Source: a bacterium
GTDB taxonomy: Bacteria; JAMCPX01
NCBI GenBank assembly: GCA_021787655.1
Contig: JAJYLM010000045.1
Location: forward strand, 1 to 14,899
DNA length: 14,899 nt
Direction: 5' to 3'
The position numbers and the translations under genes are program-made. Positions 1 through 7,170 of the stretch are shown piece by piece (the stretch's first letter is position 1; each line of letters starts with the position of its first letter). The notes beneath the pieces were generated by a model. That model did not search any database, had not been told where the DNA came from, and saw only the letters and a list, made by a program, of their open reading frames with translations.

Positions 1-1065
1 TGTTATCACAGCCACGGCATTCTCCCCGGCAAGCGCTGCATACAAGGTGCTGTTGTCCGGGCTCAGGGCAAGGGACACCGGCATGCTGCCGTCAGGAGCA
101 CCGGCGTACGGTGCCAGAGGTATGGTCGCGGTGACGGTAAATGACGAGGTACTGACGACGCTGATGGTATCGCTGTTCGCATTTGCAACGTACAGGGTGG
201 ACCCGTCGCTGGTCAGTGCAAACGCCTCGGGGTGCGAGCCCACAGGGATTGAATGGACGATGGTAAACGATGCGGTGTCGATTACATCGAGGGCATCAGA
301 CCCCTGCTCGGCAACGAAGAGGTCTCTGCCGTCCTTCGAAAGAGCGAGGGCATACGGGTCGACGTCCGTCCTGTTCCCGGAGTTGTCAAGATCGACCCTG
401 TTCATCAGGGTGCCCGTGGAAACGTTGTATGCGCTCACGGTATCCGAGAGCATCTCAGCCACGTACAGCGTTGCATCGTCCGGACTGATTGCAACTGCAG
501 CCGGAAATTCGTTGGTCGCATAGGTGTAGTCAATAGACATGGTCTGCATATTGATCCGGAACACATCGTTGCCGCCGCCGCCTGCTGCATAGGCCTCGGT
601 CCCTGCGTTATTCAGGATCATACTCTGAAAGAGGGTATTGCTGCCTTGATTCACCGAAGCTGGATATGAAAAACCTGCGCCTGCCGTGCCGTAGCCGGGT
701 ATGATCTGTGACGTAATGGTCAACGGTGATGCAGTTGTGTTGATCACCGATACGGATTGGTACTGCAGGATCGGCTGAAGGTTGGTGTCCGTGCAGTCCC
801 AGTATTGCCACGCCCTGCCATAGCCGCTGTTCAGGACAAGGAGTCTGGTGCCGTCTTTCGACATGAGGAGGGCATCCGGGAATGACCCGACCATGATCTG
901 GCTCCCAAGCGGCGTAATAGACCTGCCGTCTGGTATTTGTTGCTGGGGTATATTCATGACGGGCTGCGGGCAGGACGGTACTGACGCTGTGGTTGATCCC
1001 GGACTGCCTGTGCACGCATTGATAAGAAGCATGATACAGACTGCCAGAAGATACTGTTTTTTCAT
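1..1065 (-). CDS. YVTN-type beta-propeller lipoprotein, 3' end beyond the window
   Basis: An open frame reads from the ATG at 1065 to the left edge with no stop (355 codons visible), so the C-terminus is missing. A strong ribosome site (GAGGAGG) lies just upstream. The N-terminus MKKQYLLAVCIMLLINAC is a lipoprotein signal with the likely lipidated Cys at residue 18, so the protein should be exported and membrane-anchored. From about residue 60 there are repeated propeller blades. The clearest units are at about 185-226, 236-275, 277-316 and 328-355, each with the pattern P-x-A-(hydrophobic)-S/T-x-D-x-x-x-LYVA...(D/N)-(T/A)-(hydrophobic)-x-V-hydrophobic. This is the YVTN/Lactonase_2-like beta-propeller family. 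Such proteins bind surface ligands or act as scaffolds, and no enzymatic function can be assigned. It lies after the pstS terminator, so it probably has its own promoter. Confidence 0.85.
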   Translation of the reverse strand, partial: MKKQYLLAVCIMLLINACTGSPGSTTASVPSCPQPVMNIPQQQIPDGRSITPLGSQIMVGSFPDALLMSKDGTRLLVLNSGYGRAWQYWDCTDTNLQPILQYQSVSVINTTASPLTITSQIIPGYGTAGAGFSYPASVNQGSNTLFQSMILNNAGTEAYAAGGGGNDVFRINMQTMSIDYTYATNEFPAAVAISPDDATLYVAEMLSDTVSAYNVSTGTLMNRVDLDNSGNRTDVDPYALALSKDGRDLFVAEQGSDALDVIDTASFTIVHSIPVGSHPEAFALTSDGSTLYVANANSDTISVVSTSSFTVTATIPLAPYAGAPDGSMPVSLALSPDNSTLYAALAGENAVAVIT

Positions 1066-1144
1066 ACGTCCTCCTCTGAGTACTGCATGGAACGGATTCT
1101 ATAGTAAGCTCGTATCACATCCCCGCATAATTTCAAGATACCGG

Positions 1145-1160
1145 TGTCTGTTCTCAGACA
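1145..1160. repeat. Perfect inverted repeat TGTCTG-N4-CAGACA upstream of the beta-propeller gene
   Basis: TGTCTG at 1145-1150 and CAGACA at 1155-1160 form a perfect 6-bp hairpin or dyad with a 4-nt centre. It sits between the pstS terminator and the ATG at 1065. There is no T-run, so it is not an obvious terminator. It could be an operator or a leader hairpin for the lipoprotein gene. The function is inference only. Confidence 0.3.
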
Positions 1161-1181
1161 GCCAGACCATGGTGTGCTTCG

Positions 1182-1221
1182 AAAAAAAAGGGACCCCGGT
1201 GCTTTGCAGCTGCGGGATCCC
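1182..1221 (-). terminator. Rho-independent terminator of the porin-pstS operon
   Basis: Read on the minus strand, CGGGATCCC at 1213-1221 and its partner GGGACCCCG at 1190-1198 form a 9-bp stem with one G-T wobble, enclosing a loop of about 14 nt. Eight T residues follow directly (A-run 1182-1189 on the plus strand). The stem starts 27 bp after the pstS stop codon, in the right orientation to end that transcript. Confidence 0.88.
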
Positions 1222-1248
1222 AGGGGGTAGTGAGTTTATTTCATGTAC

Positions 1249-2355
1249 TTATTTGATCGTGACTTCCTTCAGCTGTTGATCTATCTGTCTGATGATACTC
1301 GGCGGTAGCGGAACGTAATCGAGAGATTTTGCCATGGCCTGTCCCTGTGCCGTATACACCCAGTGGACAAAGTTCAGAAGTGCGTGTGCCTTTGCCGGAT
1401 TTGTCTGGTGCTTGTAGATGATCAGATAGGTAAACCCTGCGATGGGGTATGAATCCTTACCCGGCGCATTCACAAACATGATGTTGAAATCACTGGGTAT
1501 CGTCTTGACCGTCGCTGCTGCCGCCTGTGAACTTGCTATGGTCGGCCAGACAAATACACCTTCTTTGTTCTTGAGCGGACCGTAGGTCATCTTGTTCTGC
1601 AGTACATAGGCAAGCTCCACATAGCCGACGCTACCACGGGTCTTGGTGATAAAGCCCGCGACACCCGGATTGCCCTTGCCGCCGATGCCGACCGGCCAGT
1701 TCACTGATATGGAATGGCCAACCTTCGATGCCCACTCAGGGCTGATATCGCTGAGATACGAGGTGAAGATAAAGGTCGTGCCGCTGCCGTCTGAACGGTG
1801 GACGACGATGATCGGGAAATTGGGCAGTTTCATGCCGGGGTTGATCGCCTTGATCCTGGCGTCGTCCCAGTTCGTTATCTTGCCGAGGTAGATATCTGCA
1901 AGCAGGTCAGGCGTAAATTTCAGTCCCTTGCCAACACCCGGTATATTGTAGGCTATTGCAACACCTCCGGAAGTGTCCGGCATCTGAATAAGCCCGTGTT
2001 CCTTCATTTGATCTGCTGTGAGCGGCGCGTCGCTTGCCCCGAAATCGACGGTTTTTGCGATGATCTGCTGGATTCCGCCTCCGCTGCCGATGGGCTGGTA
2101 GTTGATCTTGACGCCGGTCTTTTTGTTGTATTCATACGACCACTTCGTCATCACCGGATAGACGAATGTCGAACCTGCACCGGCGAGCGCTTCTCCGGCA
2201 CGTGCAGACTGCGGCATGCTTGCAAACCCGAGGACAAGTGCCACCAGGGTCAGCAGGCTAAGCCCGATCAGCCGCTTCATCTGCATCATCTTTACCCGGA
2301 TATCTGCTGTCAGGAGCAGATACGTACTCTCTAATTTCCGTGCTAACTTTTTCAT
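1249..2355 (-). CDS. pstS: PstS-type periplasmic phosphate-binding protein
   Basis: The protein is 368 aa from the ATG at 2355, and binds phosphate in the periplasm for the Pst ABC importer. Visible PstS motifs are GAGSTF just after the signal peptide, GSGGG, DFGASDAPL and HRSDGSGTT, the residues that line the phosphate pocket in this family. The start at 2355 is chosen because AAGGAGG lies at ideal spacing before it. An in-frame ATG at 2370 overlaps that site. The chosen start gives an unusually long N-terminus: about 22 residues precede a classical signal peptide (MMQMKRLIGLSLLTLVALVLG), with likely cleavage after ARA near residue 53. A third possible start is the ATG at 2289. The gene follows the porin by 18 bp, so the two are probably one operon. 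No pstC, pstA or pstB is visible here. Confidence 0.93.
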   Translation of the reverse strand: MKKLARKLESTYLLLTADIRVKMMQMKRLIGLSLLTLVALVLGFASMPQSARAGEALAGAGSTFVYPVMTKWSYEYNKKTGVKINYQPIGSGGGIQQIIAKTVDFGASDAPLTADQMKEHGLIQMPDTSGGVAIAYNIPGVGKGLKFTPDLLADIYLGKITNWDDARIKAINPGMKLPNFPIIVVHRSDGSGTTFIFTSYLSDISPEWASKVGHSISVNWPVGIGGKGNPGVAGFITKTRGSVGYVELAYVLQNKMTYGPLKNKEGVFVWPTIASSQAAAATVKTIPSDFNIMFVNAPGKDSYPIAGFTYLIIYKHQTNPAKAHALLNFVHWVYTAQGQAMAKSLDYVPLPPSIIRQIDQQLKEVTIK

Positions 2356-2388
2356 TGTTTCCTCCTTCATGCTTTTTGATTGTTCTCG

Positions 2389-3555
2389 TTAAAACGCAAA
2401 CCGCAGGTTCAGGGCAACCGCCTGGTCCGTAAATGTTTTCTTCTGGCTGGACAGGTTGTAGCCGTCAAGGGTGTAAATGTTGTAATCAAGCGCCACGATG
2501 GTCTCTTTCGAGATGTCATAGCTGATGCCCGCGAGTCCCCAGGTGTTCTGTGTCGTGTTGACGAATTTCAGCAGTTCCGTTGAATAGAGGTTGGTGCTTC
2601 CGATGCTGGTGGTCGGTGCTACCTTCCCGCTCACCGGAGTATAAGCGTCACTCCCGTTCGGGTTCATCTCAAGATACCGTCCAAAAATCCTCAGCTTTTC
2701 CTCACCGGGTATGCGCAGAAAGCCCCAGAACTCGTAGCCGTAGCCGTGGTTGAATTTCGCTTTGCCCGCGTCTGCGGATGTAATGTGATCGTCTGCCCAC
2801 ATAAAATCACCGGCAACCCGCAGCAGGCTGTTGGTATATACCAGCATTGCAATCGCACGCTTGGGGTTGTAATCAGGAATGCCGTTGTGCATGCTTTCAT
2901 CCATACCGAATATGTTAAAAATGAAAGGCTTTATATTCAAGGCTATTCTCGCTGCACCGGCAAAGCCCCTGCCGTTCTGCTGCGACTGGTAGCCTTCACC
3001 GTTTGAAACCATGACATGGTAATCGATCAGCTTGTCGAACAGGCTCCCGACCACAGCCAGCCCCAGATCGCTCGAGGGCATAAACCCTTCATAATCAGGT
3101 GCTGTTTCAGATACGAACCGGTAATTCCACAGCCCCTCTTCATACGGTATCCACGGTGTTTCCGTCAGTCCGAACCGTACTGCGATGTCTTTTGCCGGCG
3201 TATAGATACCGTACAGGTATTTGACAAATACATCGCCCCTGCCGTTGGATGCTGTGGGGTCAGAGTATGCCTCATCAAGGGTGAATTTCCCTGAAAATTG
3301 TTTATTGATCCGTCCGATCGCGATCAGGTACGCCCGTGACAACCGTACACCGTTTGCGTTCGCTGAATTTGTATCAGCCTGTGTCTGTCCGACGGTGGAC
3401 GCGTTGAAGTGGTCTCCGGACGCCTCCATGGCGTTCAGATAGGCCTTCACTCCGATATTCAGGTCGTCGTTAATCTGGTATGCGTAGGATGCTGTACTGA
3501 ACATCGCAATACAGCCAACCACCAAAACCAGAATCTTGCTCAAATGTTTTTTCAT
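2389..3555 (-). CDS. Outer-membrane beta-barrel porin, probably anion/phosphate uptake
   Basis: A 388-aa exported protein. MKKHLSKILVLVVGCIAMFSTASYA is a classical Sec signal peptide with cleavage near residue 25. The remainder shows alternating polar/hydrophobic strands rich in aromatic and glycine residues and ends in LNLRFAF. The C-terminal Phe is typical of proteins inserted by the BAM complex. The ATG at 3555 follows AAAGGAGA at good spacing. Because pstS follows after 18 bp, a role in letting phosphate or other anions cross the outer membrane is a reasonable inference. The substrate cannot be read from the sequence, and I could not place it securely in the OprP/OprO family. It is transcribed away from the ROK kinase gene across a 350-base divergent region. 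Confidence 0.8.
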   Translation of the reverse strand: MKKHLSKILVLVVGCIAMFSTASYAYQINDDLNIGVKAYLNAMEASGDHFNASTVGQTQADTNSANANGVRLSRAYLIAIGRINKQFSGKFTLDEAYSDPTASNGRGDVFVKYLYGIYTPAKDIAVRFGLTETPWIPYEEGLWNYRFVSETAPDYEGFMPSSDLGLAVVGSLFDKLIDYHVMVSNGEGYQSQQNGRGFAGAARIALNIKPFIFNIFGMDESMHNGIPDYNPKRAIAMLVYTNSLLRVAGDFMWADDHITSADAGKAKFNHGYGYEFWGFLRIPGEEKLRIFGRYLEMNPNGSDAYTPVSGKVAPTTSIGSTNLYSTELLKFVNTTQNTWGLAGISYDISKETIVALDYNIYTLDGYNLSSQKKTFTDQAVALNLRFAF

Positions 3556-3857
3556 GCTTTCTCCTTTGTGTTTTTTTGTTTTTGTATTTACGTGCGCTCA
3601 TAAGGTACCGTTGCGGTGTTGCGGCTGAATTACGGCCGTGTAAAAAGCGGTTAAACTTATTCGGGGGACAGAAGGCGTGCCGAACGTTTTATCTTTCAAC
3701 AGGTTAGCTCAGCAAACCGCCATCTATTTACACACGCGCAACACGGAGAACGCCGACAATACCATCCGGCAACGCGTTCAGGCCTTTCTTTATCAATACG
3801 CTTGTCAACCATACCCGGTAAGTGGTAGCACTGAATCAGGTTCACTGCATGATTGAT

Positions 3858-3872
3858 CCGCAGCCGCTGCGG
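3858..3872 (+). repeat. Leader hairpin CCGCAG-CCG-CTGCGG upstream of the ROK kinase
   Basis: CCGCAG at 3858-3863 pairs perfectly with CTGCGG at 3867-3872 around a 3-nt loop, giving a stable GC-rich stem in the 5' leader of the kinase gene. There is no T-run after it, so it is not a standard terminator. It may be part of a structured leader together with the hairpin at 3885-3900. Confidence 0.45.
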
Positions 3873-3884
3873 AGAACAGCGAGC

Positions 3885-3900
3885 TTCCCTCTGCAGGGAA
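3885..3900 (+). promoter_or_regulatory. Hairpin that buries the ribosome binding site of the ROK kinase
   Basis: TTCCCT at 3885-3890 pairs perfectly with AGGGAA at 3895-3900 around the tetraloop CTGC. The 3' arm is the only good Shine-Dalgarno sequence for the ATG at 3906 (AGGGAA, then 5 nt, then ATG). In the folded form the ribosome site would be base-paired, which suggests control of translation by RNA folding. The pairing is seen directly; a regulatory role is inference. Confidence 0.45.
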
Positions 3901-3905
3901 TACCC

Positions 3906-4868
3906 ATGACAGAACATATATGGACAATAGGCATAGATATCGGCGCGACCAAGATCGAGGTGGCTGGCGTCGATGACAGCGGGACAGTGCTGCACTCTAT
4001 CCGGCGGGAAACACCAGCCAATTCAGGCGCCCGTGAACTGGAGACCGGCATTGCTGGTATGGTGCACGAAATCTCCGGCAGTATCGGCAGCAGGCCGCGG
4101 GCTGCGGGCGTCGGCATGGCCGGACAAATCGATCCTCAAAACGGTTCCGTTGTCTTTTCCCCGAACCTCGGCTGGCACAATGTTCCGCTCCAGGAGATGC
4201 TTGCCAGTACCCTCGGCATACCCGTCGCTGTGACCAACGACGTGCGTGCAGCAGCATGGGGGGAGTGGCAATTCGGCGCAGGCAGGGGTTGCAGCGACCT
4301 GGTATGCGTCTTCGTCGGGACCGGTATCGGCGGCGGCATCGTGAGCAGGGGTCAGATGCTGACCGGATGCAGCAACACGGCAGGTGAGATAGGTCACCTT
4401 GTCATCGACCTGAACGGACCTGTGTGTACCTGCCGCAACCATGGGTGCCTCGAAGCCATGGCAGGCGGATGGGCGATCGCACGGGATGCACAGCAGGCAG
4501 CTGCCAGGGACCCCGGTGCAGGTGCCGGGCTGCTGCGTCTCGCACAGGGCAACATCAGTGCCATAACCGCACAGACCGTGTCCGGCGCAGCGCACAGCGG
4601 CGACGCGCTCGCCCTGGAGATTGTCCGGAAGACAGCAGAGGCACTGATTGCCGGAGCCGTGAGCCTTGTCCATGCGTTCAACCCGTGCAAGCTGATCCTC
4701 GGCGGCGGTGTGGTCGAGGGCATGCCTGAGCTCGTGTCTATGGTAGATACCGGCATCCGCGACCGCGCCCTGGGCAGTGCACTGACAAACCTCAGCGTTG
4801 TCCAATCCCGGCTCCATGGCCATGCAGGTGTCGTGGGTGCAGCGGCGTACGCTGCAGCACACAGGTAG
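3906..4868 (+). CDS. ROK-family sugar kinase (probable glucokinase)
   Basis: A 320-aa cytoplasmic kinase expected to phosphorylate glucose or a related hexose with ATP. Visible features are the N-terminal phosphate-binding loop GIDIGATK (residues 9-16), the catalytic-type Asp in TNDVRAAAWGE (Asp112), the glycine-rich GTGIGGG (138-144), EIGH (161-164) and the ROK zinc motif CTCRNHGCLE (Cys174, Cys176, Cys181). The length is normal for ROK glucokinases. The ATG at 3906 is chosen because the IGIDIGATK motif normally lies within about 10 residues of the start and AGGGAA precedes it. Transketolase follows on the same strand after about 175 bases, with phosphoglucose isomerase further downstream, which supports a role in hexose phosphate supply. 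N-acetylglucosamine, mannose or fructose kinase activity cannot be excluded. Confidence 0.88.
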   Translation: MTEHIWTIGIDIGATKIEVAGVDDSGTVLHSIRRETPANSGARELETGIAGMVHEISGSIGSRPRAAGVGMAGQIDPQNGSVVFSPNLGWHNVPLQEMLASTLGIPVAVTNDVRAAAWGEWQFGAGRGCSDLVCVFVGTGIGGGIVSRGQMLTGCSNTAGEIGHLVIDLNGPVCTCRNHGCLEAMAGGWAIARDAQQAAARDPGAGAGLLRLAQGNISAITAQTVSGAAHSGDALALEIVRKTAEALIAGAVSLVHAFNPCKLILGGGVVEGMPELVSMVDTGIRDRALGSALTNLSVVQSRLHGHAGVVGAAAYAAAHR

Positions 4869-5043
4869 GCCATTGTGACCGGACATGATTGGCTGCAGCA
4901 TAACAGATTGCTGACGGAAGGGCGGGAGCACAGAGGTATCCCGGATCGACAACGGCAAGGAAAGGAATTGCATTTTCCGGGTGATGCGGTACAACGTCCC
5001 GTATCGGTCCGGACAGATTAAGGATAAAAGGAGTTACAGTACA

Positions 5044-7128
5044 ATGAACACGAAACGCGCAGCAGCACCATCTTCAGGCAAGGACGATCTCTGTATCAAT
5101 ACCATACGGTTCCTTTCTCTCGATGCAATTGAAAAGGCGAACAGCGGCCACCCGGGTATGGTCATGGGTGCAGCGCCCATGGCATATGCGCTGTGGACCG
5201 GATTTTTGAAGCACAACCCTGCAGACCCCGGCTGGTTCGACAGGGACCGCTTTATCCTCTCTGCCGGACACGGATCCATGCTCCTGTACAGCCTGCTTCA
5301 TCTGACCGGGTACGCGATCCCGCTCGAGCAGATCAAGCAGTTCAGGCAGTGGGGAAGTATTACCCCCGGGCATCCGGAGCGCGGGATCGTGCCGGGCGTG
5401 GAGGTCACGACCGGGCCCCTGGGACAGGGTTTTGCCAACGGTGTCGGCATGGCAATCGCAGAGGCGTACCTCGCGGCGCGGTACAACCGTCCCGGGTATA
5501 AGATCATCAACCACTACACCTATGCGATCGTCGGCGACGGGGACCTCATGGAAGGGGTCGCTTCGGAAGCAGCCTCACTTGCCGGGCACCTCGGCCTGGG
5601 CAAGCTCATTTACCTGTACGACGACAACCGTGTCTCGCTTGCATCTTCGACAGACGTGACGTTTACTGAAAACCGCGCACAGCGCTTTGCCTCCTACGGC
5701 TGGCACACGGTGCCGGTCAGGGATGGAAACGATGTCCACGCGATCCGTGACGCCATCCGATCGGCAAAGAAGGAAAAAGACCGGCCTTCGCTCATTCTTG
5801 TCAGGACGCACATAGGGTACGGCTCGCCGAAAAAGCAGGATTCCTTCGAGGCACACGGCTCGCCCCTGGGCAAAGAAGAAACAGCGCTGACCAAGCAGCA
5901 GCTGAACTGGCCTGCGCAGCCTGATTTTTACATACCCGAAGAGGCACTCACCCGCTTCAGGCAGGCGCAGGATGCAGGCAGGCAGGCTCAGACGCGCTGG
6001 GAATCACTCGTGCAAGCATACGAACAGGCTTACCCGGACCTTGCCCGGGAGCTCGGCCTTCTCATGAAGGGGCAGCTCCCCGGGGACTGGGACAAGGGCA
6101 TTCCTTCATTCCCTGCGGATCCAAAAGGCATGGCAACACGCGTGGCCTCAGGCAAGGTGCTCAACGCACTTGCACCGGCACTCCCCAACCTCATCGGAGG
6201 GTCATGCGATCTGAACCCATCGACCCATACCGTCCTCAAGGGCCTTGGGGATTTCGGGAACCCGCGCAGTGCGCCCCGTGACCCGCAGGGCACTGTCGGT
6301 GCAACGTGGAACTTCGGCGGCAGAAACATCCACTTCGGCGTCCGCGAACATGCCATGGGCTCTGTGCTCAACGGCATGGCAGCACACCACGGCATCCTGC
6401 CCTTCGGCTCAACGTTCCTCATTTTTTCGGACTACCTGCGTCCTGCAATCCGCCTTGCGGCACTGACAGGACTCGGCGTGATCTACATTTTTACCCATGA
6501 CAGCATCAGCGTCGGGGAGGACGGGCCCACGCACCAGCCCGTGGAACAGCTTGCAAGCCTGCGTGCAATACCCGGCCTGGTCGTCATCAGGCCCTGCGAT
6601 GCAAACGAAACGGCAGAGGCGTGGCGAACTGCAGCCGGGATGAAGAACCGTCCCGTTGCGCTGGTCCTGACGCGCCAGAATGTACCGACGCTGGAACGAA
6701 CGGAAGCGGCGGGAGCGCAGGGGCTTGCGCGGGGCGCCTACATCCTCGCTGAAGCAGGGGACAACAGGCCTGATATCATCCTGATCGCGAGCGGATCCGA
6801 GGTCCCCCTTGCACTGGAGGCCCGGCAGATGCTCCTGCAGCAGGGCATCAGGGCGAGGGTCGTATCCATGCCGAGCTGGGAGCTGTTCGAGGAGCAGGCT
6901 GCATCGTACAAGGATTCCGTCCTGCCGAAGGACATCACCGCACGGCTGACCATAGAAGCCGGCGCGACCCAGGGCTGGCTCAGGTATGCAGGAGAAAAGG
7001 GCAGGTCCATCGGCATCGATACATTCGGTGCATCTGCTCCGGGAAACGTGGTTATGCGCGAGTATGGATTTACCGTCGACAACGTGTGCAGCACGGCGCT
7101 GGCCATCCTCGGCCGTGCAAAAAACTGA
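5044..7128 (+). CDS. tkt: Transketolase
   Basis: A 694-aa full-length transketolase that moves two-carbon ketol units between sugar phosphates in the non-oxidative pentose phosphate pathway, using thiamine diphosphate and a divalent metal. Motifs in order are SGHPG (34-38), AGHGSMLLY (from 74), TGPLGQG (123-129), the thiamine-diphosphate/metal site GDGDLMEG (164-171) through YDDN (192-195), EAHGSPLG (269-276), VREHAMG with the conserved catalytic Glu435, and EDGPTHQPVE (492-501). The ATG at 5044 follows AAAAGGAG with a 10-nt spacing. An in-frame ATG at 4981 would add 21 residues with no family similarity. The 175-base gap before it has weak inverted repeats but no T-run. The CinA-like gene starts 42 bp after its stop, probably in the same transcript. 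Confidence 0.96.
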   Translation: MNTKRAAAPSSGKDDLCINTIRFLSLDAIEKANSGHPGMVMGAAPMAYALWTGFLKHNPADPGWFDRDRFILSAGHGSMLLYSLLHLTGYAIPLEQIKQFRQWGSITPGHPERGIVPGVEVTTGPLGQGFANGVGMAIAEAYLAARYNRPGYKIINHYTYAIVGDGDLMEGVASEAASLAGHLGLGKLIYLYDDNRVSLASSTDVTFTENRAQRFASYGWHTVPVRDGNDVHAIRDAIRSAKKEKDRPSLILVRTHIGYGSPKKQDSFEAHGSPLGKEETALTKQQLNWPAQPDFYIPEEALTRFRQAQDAGRQAQTRWESLVQAYEQAYPDLARELGLLMKGQLPGDWDKGIPSFPADPKGMATRVASGKVLNALAPALPNLIGGSCDLNPSTHTVLKGLGDFGNPRSAPRDPQGTVGATWNFGGRNIHFGVREHAMGSVLNGMAAHHGILPFGSTFLIFSDYLRPAIRLAALTGLGVIYIFTHDSISVGEDGPTHQPVEQLASLRAIPGLVVIRPCDANETAEAWRTAAGMKNRPVALVLTRQNVPTLERTEAAGAQGLARGAYILAEAGDNRPDIILIASGSEVPLALEARQMLLQQGIRARVVSMPSWELFEEQAASYKDSVLPKDITARLTIEAGATQGWLRYAGEKGRSIGIDTFGASAPGNVVMREYGFTVDNVCSTALAILGRAKN

Positions 7129-7170
7129 TCGGCACGCCATCATGCTTCCCTGCTTCGTGCAGAGTCAGCC

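Larger units (their letters stand above)
3556..3905. other. 350-base divergent intergenic region between porin and ROK kinase
   Basis: No convincing gene lies here. The porin side (3556-3600) is an A/purine-rich leader on the minus strand carrying its ribosome site. The kinase side (about 3840-3905) holds two compact hairpins, listed separately. Promoters for both directions should be here, but I found no confident -35/-10 pair and no clear match to the enterobacterial Pho box. An in-frame ATG at 3822 would extend the kinase by 28 residues that resemble no ROK N-terminus. A minus-strand open frame across 3696-3995 looks non-coding. Confidence 0.6.

Noticed and set aside
1066..1181. Sigma70 promoter for the beta-propeller lipoprotein (TTGAAA and TATAGAAT on the minus strand)
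   Set aside because: Both elements exist, but they are not at a usable spacing relative to each other.
848..1279. Plus-strand open frame across the lipoprotein start and pstS terminator
   Set aside because: It runs through a clear terminator and two gene ends on the other strand and has no domain features.
3800..3905. TPP-riboswitch resemblance on the minus strand (TGAACCTGATTCAG near 3830-3845)
   Set aside because: Only the short GAACCTGAT element matches. The CTGAGA part, the TAAT segment and the pyrophosphate-binding CG-N-AGGGA element are absent, and the orientation does not fit a thiamine gene.
3696..3995. Minus-strand open frame of 99 codons in the divergent intergenic region
   Set aside because: It has no ribosome site, a composition rich in Cys/Arg/His unlike a real protein, and it overlaps the start of the ROK kinase.
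4023..4994. Long antisense open frame (323 codons) opposite the ROK kinase
   Set aside because: It is a shadow of a well-supported gene in GC-rich sequence, with no recognisable domain and no ribosome site.
4869..5043. Promoter or terminator between the ROK kinase and transketolase
   Set aside because: Inverted repeats such as CCCGGA...TCCGGG are visible, but there is no T-run and -35/-10 matches are too weak to report.
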